Part shown: positions 16,758-26,037 of the stretch, one piece after another
Layout: each line of letters opens with the position of its first letter
How positions within the stretch are numbered: the first letter of the stretch is position 1
NCBI GenBank assembly: GCA_028726605.1
Contig: JAQYPV010000007.1
Location: 1-64,000 of the forward strand
Direction of reading: 5' to 3'
Length of the DNA stretch: 64,000 nucleotides
From: Peptoniphilaceae bacterium
GTDB taxonomy: Bacteria > Bacillota > Clostridia > Tissierellales > Peptoniphilaceae
The notes under the pieces: model-generated
Databases searched by the model: none
Seen by the model: the letters and a program-made list of their open reading frames with translations, nothing else
What the model was told of the DNA's origin: nothing
Position numbers and translations under genes: made by a program

Positions 16758-17713
16758 TGCAGTTTACGGTGCGTGCGCCGGCCACGAGCGCCAACTTGGG
16801 GCCGGGATTTGACTGTCTGGGCATCGCGTGGAATCTGTACGGGCGCTTTGTGTTTCACACGCGAGAGGAAGCGGACGACGTGAGGGCGCTCGCGCGCTAT
16901 CGCCACATGGCGGAAGTGAGCCGTCCGGCGGATCGCAACAACATGGTGTTGCAGGCGTACTGGGCGTATGCCGAAGCGCTCAACATCGCGCTTCCGGACG
17001 TGGGGGTCTTCATCGACTCGGACATTCCGTCGACGCGGGGGCTGGGCTCGTCGGCGGCTTGCATCGTGGCGGGATGCACGGCGGCGCGTCATCTGGCGCG
17101 AATGATCGATGGGGGAAAGTCCAAGGGGCGTTTGACAGACGCCTCCGTTTTGCGTGTGGCGACGGCTGTGGAAGGCCATCCCGACAACGTCGCCCCGGCG
17201 CTCTACGGTGGATTGCAGCTGTCGCAGTTGGAAAAGGGGCGCGTGAACGCCGTGCCGCTGCACGTGGCGGAGTCGCTGCGCTTTTTTGTGATGATACCGG
17301 ATGTTGTCATGAGCACGAAATCGTCAAGAGGCGTGTTGAAGGACACAGTTCAACGTGGCGATGCCGTGCACAATCTCTCCGCCCTCGGTTTTTTACTCGA
17401 AGGCCTGCGCACCGGCAAACAGCGCCTCATCCGCCTCGGTCTCAGCGATCGCCTGCACGAACCGCAGCGTCGCCCCCTCATTCCCGACATCCATCGCATC
17501 GAGGCGCTCGTCGAAACGTCCGGAGCCACCGGCATGGTCTTGAGCGGCTCCGGCTCCACCCTTCTCGTCTTTTCTCATCAGCAGCAAGACGCCGAAGTGG
17601 AACGCATCCTCTCTTCGGGGCTGCCTGACAAATGGCAGCTCAAGCGCGTCATGCCGGACTTCTCCGGAGCGATGGTGATGGTCGGGGAAGGGAGGCAGGC
17701 TGATCTTAGGTGA
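16757..17713 (+). CDS. thrB: Homoserine kinase (GHMP family)
   Basis: ThrB phosphorylates homoserine for ThrC. The 318-residue protein has the GHMP-kinase features: the N-terminal VRAPATSANLGPGFDCLG, the ATP loop STRGLGSSAACIVAG near residue 95 and the C-terminal MVLSGSGSTLLV glycine-rich motif. ATG 16757 overlaps the thrC stop and follows AAAGGAG. It is the last gene of the operon. No strong terminator follows; the gene-poor stretch begins here. Confidence 0.92.
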   Translation: MQFTVRAPATSANLGPGFDCLGIAWNLYGRFVFHTREEADDVRALARYRHMAEVSRPADRNNMVLQAYWAYAEALNIALPDVGVFIDSDIPSTRGLGSSAACIVAGCTAARHLARMIDGGKSKGRLTDASVLRVATAVEGHPDNVAPALYGGLQLSQLEKGRVNAVPLHVAESLRFFVMIPDVVMSTKSSRGVLKDTVQRGDAVHNLSALGFLLEGLRTGKQRLIRLGLSDRLHEPQRRPLIPDIHRIEALVETSGATGMVLSGSGSTLLVFSHQQQDAEVERILSSGLPDKWQLKRVMPDFSGAMVMVGEGRQADLR

Positions 17714-18400
17714 CGGGGAAGGGCATGTCCCTCTATAATGTCCCCCAAACGCGCGGATAGGCAGCATGACAGCAACGCGTGAGCATGCGGTGGAGGGCAC
17801 AGCGGTCATCAATCTGACGATATGCATATTTATTAAAATAGAATAAAAAAAACATCACGACGGAGCAGATACTTCACCATTTTGCTCCGCCAAAGTGGTG
17901 TTAAATGAGAATCGCGCTTTACCACTCACATTTTCGCAAATCGGCGAATCGCTATTTCAATATTCGATTTAGCCCCCACCAGTTTTGGGTTTCAGGCCAT
18001 TCACGCCTCGGACGCGGGAGATGAGAGCTTCAAGAATGAGATGCTTTCGTTACATATTCATTCAACGGTGTGTCGCAAAGTCCAAAAATCGAAAGAGCGA
18101 CACATTTTCCTGAAAAAACGGTAGGTTGTAAAACGCTATATGAAAATAGCGATTCGGACACGCCCCAAAAAGTTGGGTGCCCTTTCGCATTTCAAGAATA
18201 GCCAACACTTTTTGACTGAACAAGAGGTCCTCATTGTCGCCGCCCCGCCGCCTCGTCACGGGCGCCGGAAGTCTAGGAGAAACCAGCTCAGTCGCGATAA
18301 AGGACGCACAGCTTCGACAGACTATTTTTCTAAAAAAGAAGCGAAAAAAGCAACGAAAGCGTAAGTGTCAAATGAGAACTCCAGTGGAGTCTTTCGCACA
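17714..18400. other. Gene-poor stretch between thrB and opuC
   Basis: I see no convincing gene in these 690 bases. The three ORF-track entries here (18062 -, 18140 +, 18234 +) lack homology I recognise and lack good RBS sites. The DNA is more AT-rich than its flanks, with runs of A, a 7-bp hairpin (CGGAGCA...TGCTCCG, 17861-17889), and a diverged inverted repeat. It looks like the scar of a decayed mobile element. Confidence 0.5.
17945..18156. repeat. Diverged inverted-repeat pair
   Basis: CGAATCGCTATTTCA at 17945-17959 reappears inverted at 18141-18156 (TGAAAATAGCGATTCG) with one extra base. Weaker similarity continues inward for about 15 bases. The arms enclose about 180 bases without a gene. 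A MITE or IS end-pair relic is possible, but no target-site duplication was identified. Confidence 0.5.
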
Positions 18401-18446
18401 AACGAGAAAACCGAGAGCCATCGTCAGCTCCCGGTTTTCTTTCGTT
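18401..18446 (-). terminator. Terminator of the opuC operon
   Basis: GAAAACCG-A-GAGC and GCTC-C-CGGTTTTC form a long imperfect stem around an 8-nt loop. On the minus strand the 3' arm ends in TTTTCTCGTTTG. It lies 110 bases beyond the last opuC gene and may act in both directions. Confidence 0.6.
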
Positions 18447-18558
18447 CATCTGCACTTTTCTTGCATTTCTTCCGCAGTGCCACCTGACGGCGATGCACGC
18501 CGTCAAGAGCATAATCTCGGGGTGATGTCACGCTGCCTTCTGGCAAGCCCTCGCCTCC

Positions 18559-19218
18559 TCACGCCTGCGCCTTGCGCCCCGGCGTGAGACGACGTTCGAG
18601 CCAGCCAAGGCCCACATCGATTAAGATGGCCATGAAGGCGGTGGGAAGCGCGCCCGCCAAGATGATGGGCGTGCCGCCCACGACGTTGATGCCGCGGGTG
18701 ATGATGTCGCCGAGGCCGCCTGCACCGATGAAGGTGCCGATGGCCGTCACGCCGATGCCGACGACGAGGGCATTGCGAATCCCCGAGAGGATGACGGAGA
18801 TGGCGAGCGGCAGCTCCACGTGCACGATGCGGTAGGCGGGCGTCATGCCCATGCCGCGCGCGACGTCTAACAGTTCCGCCGGTACGGCGCGGATGCCGGC
18901 GATGGTGTTCTTCAAGATCGGCAAAAGCGAATATAGCATGACCGTGACAACCACCGTCTTCGCGCCTAGGCCCATCACGATGATGAGCAGTGACAACATG
19001 GCTAGGGACGGAATGGTCTGCAGCAGGTTGGCCAAGCCCACGATGGGGCCGGCAAACTTACGCCGCTTGGCGAGCACGACGCCCAAGGGAATCGCTACGA
19101 GACTCGCAAAGAAGACGCCGTAAAGCGAAATCAAAAAGTGGCGGAAGAACTGTTGCATGACGTAGGGGCCGTTGATCTGGTAATAGCCGATGAGTTGTTC
19201 GATCAGATTGCCGTTCAT
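18559..19218 (-). CDS. opuCD: Osmoprotectant ABC transporter permease (OpuCD-like)
   Basis: This 219-residue membrane subunit belongs to the glycine betaine/carnitine/choline (OpuC) type. It has five or six membrane segments and the EAA-type loop LLDVARGMGMTPAYRIVHVELP, which contacts the ATPase. It is the last of four genes; its ATG overlaps the stop of the binding-protein gene (TGATG). A sister permease lies two genes upstream, as in Bacillus opuC. Substrate range within quaternary amines cannot be told from sequence. Confidence 0.85.
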   Translation of the reverse strand: MNGNLIEQLIGYYQINGPYVMQQFFRHFLISLYGVFFASLVAIPLGVVLAKRRKFAGPIVGLANLLQTIPSLAMLSLLIIVMGLGAKTVVVTVMLYSLLPILKNTIAGIRAVPAELLDVARGMGMTPAYRIVHVELPLAISVILSGIRNALVVGIGVTAIGTFIGAGGLGDIITRGINVVGGTPIILAGALPTAFMAILIDVGLGWLERRLTPGRKAQA

Positions 19219-20300
19219 CACTTGCCTCCCTTCTGATCTTGCGCTGGATCGTATATCAATCTTTCGACCGCCTGTCCTTCGAGCGCTCGAGTTAGCGTCA
19301 TTCCCGACGTTTGAGGTCTTGGCGCTTGCGTTGGCTCACCCTGCGCCGCGTCCAATTCCGCCGGCCTCTGATCGCGATTAACGTCTTCGAAGTAGTCGTG
19401 CTCCGTCAAGAATCGCTCTGCGACCACATGGGGCTCAATCATCTCCTCATCGCTCAGGCGATTCAAATTCGACATCGTCTCCGTTGAGATCTGCCCGATG
19501 AGTTTCGAGACCACCCAGTCGAGAGCTGGCTTTTCCTGTAACAAGTCGTTCATCACGACCGGCGACGCCTCATAGGGCGGAAAGAGCTTTAAGTCGTCTT
19601 CCAAGACGACGAGGTCGTAGCTCGAAATGCGCCCGTCCGTGGTGTAGCCCAAGACGACGTCCATTTCGTGGTTCTGCAAAGCCGAATAGACCAGCCCGAT
19701 TTCCATGGGGTAGACGTCTTTGAATGTGAAGTCGTACGTCTCCAAAAACGCCTTGTACCCGTCGCCCTCGCGCTCCATCCAGGCCGTGTCCGCGCCCAAG
19801 TTGAGATCCTGCGCGATGGGGGCGAGGTCGCTCACTTTTTGCAAATGATGCTCATTCGCCATCTCACGCGTCACCATGAAGGCGTACGTATTCTCAAAGC
19901 CATACGACGGGTACCACTTCGCGTGGAAACGCTCATCGTAAGCCTTTTGCACCGTGACCATGGCCTCTTCAGGATCCTTCGTCGGCGGCGCGCCCACCTC
20001 GCCCGTGAGGGACGTGCCCGTGTACATGACGCCCGAGAAATTGCTCTGTCCACCCAAAAGCGTCTGATGAATCAAAATCGTCGAGCCCAGGTTGTTGATG
20101 ATGTTCGTCTTTTCCTCCGGCAAGTAGTGGCGGATCATCTGCGCGTTGATCTCCGCCAGAATCTGCCGCTCGGTCGTGTTGCCGCCAGCGATGACGATGC
20201 CGCCGCCCGCGTCCGTTGCGCCGAGGCCCGGCAATTCGCAACCGCACAGCATCACCAGTAACAGCACAAAAAGCCCAACGTGATACCTCTTTTTACGCAT
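19218..20300 (-). CDS. opuCC: Osmoprotectant-binding lipoprotein (OpuCC-like)
   Basis: The substrate-binding subunit carries a signal peptide with lipobox LCGC (Cys21) and an OpuAC-type domain (IVIAGGNTTERQILAEI onward; SYGFENTYAFMV; GYTTDGRISSYDL). At 360 residues it is about 50 longer than usual. The extra is a Gln/Pro/Thr-rich C-terminal tail (after YFEDVNRD) with no recognisable domain. It lies between the two permease genes and overlaps both by a few bases, so the operon is tightly coupled. Confidence 0.85.
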   Translation of the reverse strand: MRKKRYHVGLFVLLLVMLCGCELPGLGATDAGGGIVIAGGNTTERQILAEINAQMIRHYLPEEKTNIINNLGSTILIHQTLLGGQSNFSGVMYTGTSLTGEVGAPPTKDPEEAMVTVQKAYDERFHAKWYPSYGFENTYAFMVTREMANEHHLQKVSDLAPIAQDLNLGADTAWMEREGDGYKAFLETYDFTFKDVYPMEIGLVYSALQNHEMDVVLGYTTDGRISSYDLVVLEDDLKLFPPYEASPVVMNDLLQEKPALDWVVSKLIGQISTETMSNLNRLSDEEMIEPHVVAERFLTEHDYFEDVNRDQRPAELDAAQGEPTQAPRPQTSGMTLTRALEGQAVERLIYDPAQDQKGGK

Positions 20301-20958
20301 GTTGGCCTCCTTTCACTTTCTTCGTCATCTGAGGCGAACTCATGCGCGGCGAGAGCGCGTTCTCCAATTTGCCGAAGAGCAAATCCGTCAGCACCGCCAG
20401 AATGGAGATGGGGATGGTCCCCAGAATCAGCATGTCGATCTTGTAGTTGTTGAGCCCCGTAAAGATGAAATCGCCGAGGCCGCCCGCGCCGATGTAGGAC
20501 GCCAGCGTCGTCCACGCGATGACGTACACCGCCGACAGGCGAATCCCCGCCATGATGATGGGCATCCCGAGCGGCAGCTCCACTTTGCGGAGAATCTGTC
20601 CCGACGTCATGCCCATGCCTTTCGCCGCGTCGATCAGGTCGCCGTCCACGTTGGTGATGGCGATGTAGGTGTTGCGGATGATGGGCGAGAGGGAGTAAAG
20701 GAAGAGCGCCACGATGGCCGGCGGCTTGCCGACGCTGAAGATGGGAATCATGAACGCCAGGAGCGCCAGCGATGGCACCGTCTGCAAAAGCGCCGCAATG
20801 CCCATGACGATCTTGCCGAGGCGCCTGGTGCGCGTGATGGCGAGGCCGATGGGGACCGCGACGAGCACGCCCAAGAGGAGCGCGATGGCGGCGATGAAGA
20901 GGTGCTCGCCCGTCTTCGTCAGAAGGGCACTCCCGTATTCCTGTAAAAGCGCGTTCAC
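20293..20958 (-). CDS. opuCB: Osmoprotectant ABC transporter permease (OpuCB-like)
   Basis: The 221-residue membrane subunit matches OpuCB: several membrane segments, the IAALLQTVPSLALLAFMIP segment and the ATPase-contact loop LIDAAKGMGMTSGQIL. It is the partner of the OpuCD-like permease downstream. Its start overlaps the ATPase stop (ATGA) and its end overlaps the binding-protein start by eight bases. Confidence 0.87.
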   Translation of the reverse strand: MNALLQEYGSALLTKTGEHLFIAAIALLLGVLVAVPIGLAITRTRRLGKIVMGIAALLQTVPSLALLAFMIPIFSVGKPPAIVALFLYSLSPIIRNTYIAITNVDGDLIDAAKGMGMTSGQILRKVELPLGMPIIMAGIRLSAVYVIAWTTLASYIGAGGLGDFIFTGLNNYKIDMLILGTIPISILAVLTDLLFGKLENALSPRMSSPQMTKKVKGGQHA

Positions 20959-22307
20959 TCGCGGCCTCCTTCCTCCGAGACTTGACGGATGCGTTCCACG
21001 AGACTAGGCGTGACCTCGGGTTCGGCCGTGGCTTTCGCGTGAACTGCAATTTTAACGCTCTCTCCATCGGTCGCATCCGTTGAGGACGCGCCCACAGACC
21101 GAGCCTCGTTCGTGCGCTTGAGAGACGGCTCTGAAGTCCCATTCGTACGGTCTGTCGACGATATGATGGTCTCCACGTCCTTCGCCGGCTCGTCGTTGTC
21201 GCCCCAGACGGACTCGTACGACGACGCCACGATCGTGCCACGCGTCACGAGACCCACCAACTTGTAGTGGTCATCCGTCACGGGCAAATTCGGATAGTTG
21301 AGTTCGATGATGGAGTACATCGCATCGTGAATGGTGGTCTTTTCGTGGATATAGACGGTGTCCTTCATGATGTCGCCCACGCGCATCTCCTTGCGTCCGA
21401 GGCGCATGAGGTCATAGATGTCCACATAGCCGCAGAGCACGCCGTTGACGTCCGTCACATAGAGGCGGTCGACGCGCTTCTCGCGCAAGATGCGAAACGC
21501 GGTGCGCGTGTCTGTCTGCGTCGTCACGGCGACTGGCGCGCGTAGCATGATCTCGTCCACCGTGCGCGTGTAGGCCGCCGCGTCCTTCACGCGGTCTGCC
21601 CCCAAGAAGTTCTCCACGAATTCGTTCGCGGGGTGAAGCAAAATGTCGTTGGGCTTGCCCTCTTGGATGAGGCGCCCCTTGTCCATGATGATGATGTGAT
21701 CCGCCAGCGACAGCGCTTCGTCCATGTCGTGCGTGACGAAGACGACGGTCTTGCCCATTTCAATTTGGAGCGTCTTCACCAATTTTTGCAAGGAGTCGCG
21801 TGTGATGGGGTCCAACGCGCCAAACGGCTCATCCATGAGGATGATGTCTTGGTTCGCCGCCAAGGCGCGGATGACGCCGATGCGCTGCTGCTGTCCGCCC
21901 GAAAGTTCCTTGGGATAGCGTTCCAGATACTCCGTCGGCAGGTCCACGCGAGAAATCAGACGCTCCGCGGTTTCGCGCATCTGCTTCTCGTCCCACCCCA
22001 AAAGGCGCGGCACCATGGTGATGTTTTCGTAAATGGTCATGTGGGGCATGAGCCCGATCTGCTGGATGACGTAGCCGATGCGCCGGCGCAGCTGGACGGG
22101 GTCAAGCTCTTTCGTCTCCTTGCCGTCGATCTTAAGACTTCCCGAGGTGGGGTCGATCATGCGGTTGATCATGCGCATGGAGGTGGTCTTCCCACTGCCT
22201 GATGTGCCGATGAACACGGCGAACTCTCCCGTCGGAATGCTGACCGTCAGGTCGTCGACCGCATTCGTGCCGTCGAAAATTTTAGTGACATGCTTAAATT
22301 CAATCAT
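20955..22307 (-). CDS. opuCA: Osmoprotectant ABC transporter ATPase with CBS domains (OpuCA-like)
   Basis: The ATPase energises betaine-type uptake. Walker A is GTSGSGKTTSMRMIN, the signature LSGGQQQRIGVIRAL, Walker B IILMDEPFGALDP and the H-loop FVTHDMDEAL. Two CBS domains follow (about 255-370), which in OpuA/OpuC sense ionic strength or cyclic di-AMP. The protein is 450 residues, against roughly 380 in relatives, because of an 80-residue Ser/Thr/Glu-rich tail (TIISSTDRTNGTSEPS onward). First gene of the opuC operon; RBS GGAGGAGGAAAA. Confidence 0.9.
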   Translation of the reverse strand: MIEFKHVTKIFDGTNAVDDLTVSIPTGEFAVFIGTSGSGKTTSMRMINRMIDPTSGSLKIDGKETKELDPVQLRRRIGYVIQQIGLMPHMTIYENITMVPRLLGWDEKQMRETAERLISRVDLPTEYLERYPKELSGGQQQRIGVIRALAANQDIILMDEPFGALDPITRDSLQKLVKTLQIEMGKTVVFVTHDMDEALSLADHIIIMDKGRLIQEGKPNDILLHPANEFVENFLGADRVKDAAAYTRTVDEIMLRAPVAVTTQTDTRTAFRILREKRVDRLYVTDVNGVLCGYVDIYDLMRLGRKEMRVGDIMKDTVYIHEKTTIHDAMYSIIELNYPNLPVTDDHYKLVGLVTRGTIVASSYESVWGDNDEPAKDVETIISSTDRTNGTSEPSLKRTNEARSVGASSTDATDGESVKIAVHAKATAEPEVTPSLVERIRQVSEEGGRE

Positions 22308-22366
22308 ATTTTCCTCCTCCGCCCTTTAGCCCGAGCCAAAGGACGTTCGATGATATAATGACCGTA

Positions 22367-22846
22367 TCAGTCCATATGGGGATACCCTTGCTGACGCAAC
22401 ACTTCAAAGAGCACGATGGCGGCTGAATTGGAAAGGTTGAGCGATCGCGAGCCCGGCCGCATGGGGATGCGGATGAGGCGCTCCGGATGCGCCGCCATAA
22501 AGTCCTCGGGAATGCCCTTGGATTCCTGTCCGAAGACCGAAAGCACCGGACCGCTCACGACGAGATCCCCAATGGAGCGCGGCGTACGCGTCTCGACGTA
22601 GAGCACTTGGGTGCCCGCGGCGGCGACCTCGTCGGCATATTCGGCAAACGCCTCTAAGCTGTCCCAGACCGTGAGGTCCACGTCGTCCCAGTAGTCCATG
22701 CCGGAACGGCGGATGAGCCGATCCGTGAGTTGGAAGCCAAGCGGGCGCACGAGGTGTAGCGCCGTATCCGTTACCACGCACGTGCGCGCAATATTGCCTG
22801 TGTTGTAGGGGATTTCCGGTGAAATGAGTGCAATGGCATTTTTCAT
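22367..22846 (-). CDS. trmL: tRNA (cytidine(34)-2'-O)-methyltransferase
   Basis: TrmL 2'-O-methylates the wobble base of tRNA-Leu species. The 159-residue SPOUT protein has the family's N-terminal IALISPEIPYNTGNIAR, the middle VLSVFGQESKGIPED and the C-terminal knot IPMRPGSRSLNLSNSAAI. It lies 59 bases upstream of opuCA on the same strand, and the RBS is CAAGGAGGATG. A TACAAT box on the minus strand at 22882-22877 may be its -10 element. Confidence 0.9.
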   Translation of the reverse strand: MKNAIALISPEIPYNTGNIARTCVVTDTALHLVRPLGFQLTDRLIRRSGMDYWDDVDLTVWDSLEAFAEYADEVAAAGTQVLYVETRTPRSIGDLVVSGPVLSVFGQESKGIPEDFMAAHPERLIRIPMRPGSRSLNLSNSAAIVLFEVLRQQGYPHMD

Positions 22847-22926
22847 ACATCCTCCTTGTTTCGTGGAGACATCTCTATTGTAACAGATACACTTGACACA
22901 CCCATAAACTGAACGAAAGGAGTCCC

Positions 22927-24066
22927 ATGAACCCCATCTCCGTCATGCACACCGCAGACTTGCATCTGGGCGCGACGCTTTCGAGCCTCGGCGACTTTGC
23001 AGGGTCCCGCCGCGCCGAGATCGTCCGCACCTTTTACCGCATGCTGGACGTCTGCCGCGACGAACACGTAAGCGTCCTCCTCATCGCCGGCGACTTTCTA
23101 GAGGCGTCGACGATCCGCCCGGCCATGCTGTCCGACATCATCCGTCACATGGCAGCCGTCCCTGACGTTCAAATCTGCATCGCCCCCGGCAATCACGATT
23201 TTCTGGCCCCCGACAGTCCCTATGAGACGGCGACGTGGCCGCCCAACGTACACATCTTTGGTCCGGCGTTTTCGCGCGTGGCGGTGGGCGATGCACTCGT
23301 CGTCTATGGCGCCGCCTTTACGGGGACCTATCAACACACGTCACTTCTTCGCGATGTCGACTGGCGACGCGAGCGGCAAGAGACCGAAGGACGCGTGCGC
23401 GTGCTCCTCATCCACGGCGACTGGCAAATCCGCGACAGCGCCTATCATCCGCTGTTCCCCGAGGACCTGCCCTCCGATTTCTTCACATACGTGGCGCTCG
23501 GCCACGTGCACAAGCGCTCCCCACTGCAACAACTCGGCCGGACGACCCTCGCCTACCCGGGAAGCCCCGATGGCGCGGGATTTGACGAGACAGGGGAGCG
23601 GGGCGTCTACCTCGGGACTCTCTTGCCCTTCGAGACTCATCTCACTTTCCGTCCGTTCTCCTCGCGCCTCCTGTGGCGCCTCGATGCCGACATGACAGAT
23701 GTTACGGGCATCGACGAGGCGGCCAAGCGCATCTTAGAACCCATGCGAACGCCCGGATACGCGCTTTCCGACATGATGGCGCGAGTGACGCTCGTGGGCG
23801 ACGCTGCCGAGGACGATCCACTGGATCTGCCCCTGCTGCAAAAGGCGCTCGAAGAGGAACTCACTGCCATCACGTTGCGCGACCGCCGCAGGGTGAGCGT
23901 CGATTGGCCGACGCTCGCTCGCGAGGAATCCCTGCGCGGCTACTTCGCAAAGGCCCTGTACGAACGCTATGTCAAGGCGGACGACGACCAAAAGCCGATC
24001 GTCGAGCGCGCCCTGCGATGGGGACTTGACACCTTCAACGGAAAAGAGGTGGACCGTGCGCATTAA
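22927..24066 (+). CDS. SbcD/YhaO-like DNA repair metallophosphoesterase
   Basis: The 379-residue protein has the full calcineurin-type metal-site series: MHTADLHLG, AGDFLEA, APGNHDF, LIHGDWQ and LGHVHKR. That order and the length match YhaO/SbcD nucleases, which act on DNA ends with an SbcC/YhaN-type ATPase. The next gene is exactly such a partner and overlaps by 11 bases, supporting a nuclease-ATPase complex for double-strand-break or hairpin processing. ATG 22927 follows GAAAGGAG. Confidence 0.82.
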   Translation: MNPISVMHTADLHLGATLSSLGDFAGSRRAEIVRTFYRMLDVCRDEHVSVLLIAGDFLEASTIRPAMLSDIIRHMAAVPDVQICIAPGNHDFLAPDSPYETATWPPNVHIFGPAFSRVAVGDALVVYGAAFTGTYQHTSLLRDVDWRRERQETEGRVRVLLIHGDWQIRDSAYHPLFPEDLPSDFFTYVALGHVHKRSPLQQLGRTTLAYPGSPDGAGFDETGERGVYLGTLLPFETHLTFRPFSSRLLWRLDADMTDVTGIDEAAKRILEPMRTPGYALSDMMARVTLVGDAAEDDPLDLPLLQKALEEELTAITLRDRRRVSVDWPTLAREESLRGYFAKALYERYVKADDDQKPIVERALRWGLDTFNGKEVDRAH

Positions 24067-25975
24067 ACAGATCTCACTCCATCACTTTGGAGCATTTCGC
24101 GAGTTTTCGCAAACGGTCCCCGAGGGTCTGAGCCTCTGGGTGGGTGATAACGAATCCGGTAAATCGACCCTTATGGACGCCCTGCAACTCATCTTCTACG
24201 GCACGTCCAAAGGGGGCAACGACCCCCGAGAGAACATTCGAAAGCGCTATATCGCCTCGCGAAAGCGCGACGCCGCAGGCGTCGTGATCTTCGAGGACGG
24301 ACATCGCACCTATCGCCTGGAACGCGAATTCGGGACGTCGAACGGTCAAGATCGCGTGCAACTCTCCGATGAACTCACAGGTGAAAAAATCGCGCTGGAG
24401 GCCAAGGAGACGCCGGGCGATCGCTTTTTCGGACTCAACGCCGATGCGTTTAAGCGCAGCGTCTTTGTGGGTCCGTCAGGCAGCACATTTCACGCGACGT
24501 CGGGGAAGGACGGCGATCAGCTCTACGATCGTCTGTCCAACCTGGGGACGAGTGGCGAAGAAGGCGTGTCAGCGAGCGCCGTGGAGCAAAAGCTGCGCGA
24601 CGCGGAGCACTTCTATCTCAAAGGCAATGGACGCGGCGGCGCCTTGCGCGATGCCGAGGCCGAGATTGCCGCACTGGAACAACAGCATCGCCGTGCGCTG
24701 GCGCGCGAAGAGGCGGTGCGCGAGACGTTGCAGGAACTCGCCCGGGAAGAGGAGTCTCTCGAGCGAGAGAAGCAGGCTTTCGCCGAAAAAACAGCCGCTG
24801 ACGAGGGGGCCGTGGATCCGGAAGTGTTTGCGGAGAAGCGCCGCGACTTGCAAGAAGAGCGGCTCGCTTTCGAGAAGGCGAAGACGGCTTTAGACGTCGA
24901 AGCGGCGCACGCGAGGACGAGACGGGAAGAACTCTCACGTTGGCGCGCTGAGCTCGAAAAAGGGAGCGACACAGAAGTTTCGACGAAGTCGTTTCGCTTT
25001 GACATCCTGGCCCTTCTCTGCGTCATCGGGGGCCTGCTGATCGCCTGGTTCGGGCGCGCAGAGAACGCGTTTCGGGTGACGGGCCTCGTGGCCGTCGTCA
25101 TCGGCATAGTGATTGGAATTGTGGCATGGCGGACGCTGAAACGAGATAAAAGCGAACGCATTCGCAGGGAAGCGGAGGACGCACAGCGTCGCGCCCGGTT
25201 GGAGGCCATCGCGCGAGAAGAAGCGCAGCTGTCAGAGGGGATGTTTGGCGAGCGCCTCGACGCCTTGAAAGCCCGAGAGAGCGCGCTCAAGGCCGGGGAA
25301 GAGGACCTCGAGAGACGCGAAAGAGCGTGGGTGACGCGGCGGCGTGAGGCGGACGAAGCCATCCGAGCAGCGGAGCGAAGGCTCCGCACCCGTGAACAGG
25401 AGCTCTTGGTGCGTCGCACGCGGCTTTCTGCGACGCACGAGGGCGAGCGTCTGGCCGATGAGATCGTCGTCGAAATCCGTGAAAAAGACGAGCGTCGCGC
25501 GGAGATGCAAGCGGAAGTCGACGCCATCGTGCTCGCGGAGGAGGCCCTTGCCGAGGCGCAGCAGATGGCGCAGCGGAACTTCTCGCCGCGGCTCAGCGAG
25601 CGCGCAAGCGAGATCTTCGCCTCCCTGACTGGCGTCGAAGCGCGCACCCTGCGCATCGATTCGCAGTTCAACGTGACGATGGAAAACGCGACGCACGCCC
25701 TGCAGGACTGGATGACGCTTTCCACGGGCACCATCGAGCAGGCGTACCTCGCCCTGCGCATCGCCGTGAGCGAACTCACGGCAGAAGGGCGGGCACTTCC
25801 CCTCCTCATGGACGACCCCTTCGTGTTCTACGACGACACGCGCGCCCGCCTCGGCGTGGATTTTTTACAACACTACAGCGAGGCGTCGGGCCGCCAGATC
25901 CTCTTGTTCACCAGTCACCGCCGCCTCCTGGAGAGCGTGGACGACGCGGACGTCATTCACGTGCGTGCTGATTGA
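24056..25975 (+). CDS. SbcC/YhaN-like AAA ATPase with coiled coil and membrane hairpin
   Basis: The ATPase partner of the upstream nuclease. Walker A is [16 protein letters not shown] near residue 32, followed by long Glu/Arg-rich coiled coils (about 190-300 and 365-500). The ABC signature region is [17 protein letters not shown] and Walker B is [14 protein letters not shown]. Two hydrophobic segments (about 315-331 and 342-360) sit between the coils, as reported for YhaN-type proteins, suggesting membrane attachment. At 639 residues it is much shorter than SbcC or YhaN (about 950). GTG 24056 with AAAGAGG as RBS replaces the track's early start, which lies inside the nuclease gene. Confidence 0.8.
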   Translation: MRIKQISLHHFGAFREFSQTVPEGLSLWVGDNESGKSTLMDALQLIFYGTSKGGNDPRENIRKRYIASRKRDAAGVVIFEDGHRTYRLEREFGTSNGQDRVQLSDELTGEKIALEAKETPGDRFFGLNADAFKRSVFVGPSGSTFHATSGKDGDQLYDRLSNLGTSGEEGVSASAVEQKLRDAEHFYLKGNGRGGALRDAEAEIAALEQQHRRALAREEAVRETLQELAREEESLEREKQAFAEKTAADEGAVDPEVFAEKRRDLQEERLAFEKAKTALDVEAAHARTRREELSRWRAELEKGSDTEVSTKSFRFDILALLCVIGGLLIAWFGRAENAFRVTGLVAVVIGIVIGIVAWRTLKRDKSERIRREAEDAQRRARLEAIAREEAQLSEGMFGERLDALKARESALKAGEEDLERRERAWVTRRREADEAIRAAERRLRTREQELLVRRTRLSATHEGERLADEIVVEIREKDERRAEMQAEVDAIVLAEEALAEAQQMAQRNFSPRLSERASEIFASLTGVEARTLRIDSQFNVTMENATHALQDWMTLSTGTIEQAYLALRIAVSELTAEGRALPLLMDDPFVFYDDTRARLGVDFLQHYSEASGRQILLFTSHRRLLESVDDADVIHVRAD

Positions 25976-25977
25976 GC

Positions 25978-25994
25978 ATACCCCATCGGGGTAT
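25978..25994. promoter_or_regulatory. CsoR-type copper operator
   Basis: ATACCCC-ATC-GGGGTAT is a perfect 7-3-7 palindrome that closely matches known CsoR operators (TACCC...GGGTA with G-tracts). It lies three bases after the ATPase stop and 43 bases before copA, whose operon also encodes a CsoR repressor. Copper binding to CsoR would release this site and induce the operon. A clear promoter pair around it could not be picked out; TAGAAT at 26022 is one -10 candidate. Confidence 0.85.
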
Positions 25995-26037
25995 TCAAGA
26001 AGCGAATTCAATCAGATCGCGTAGAATCGAGAGGGAC

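Noticed and set aside
18062-18587. Three ORF-track frames in the thrB-opuC gap
   Set aside because: Basic, low-complexity translations without RBS or family match; two overlap the opuC terminator or the inverted repeat.
20252-21241. 329-codon minus-strand frame overlapping opuCA and opuCB
   Set aside because: It is an alternative frame of the real opuCA/opuCB genes, with Arg/His-rich shadow composition.
24613-25809. 398-codon minus-strand frame, Ser/Arg-rich
   Set aside because: Antisense shadow of the coiled-coil part of the SbcC-like gene.
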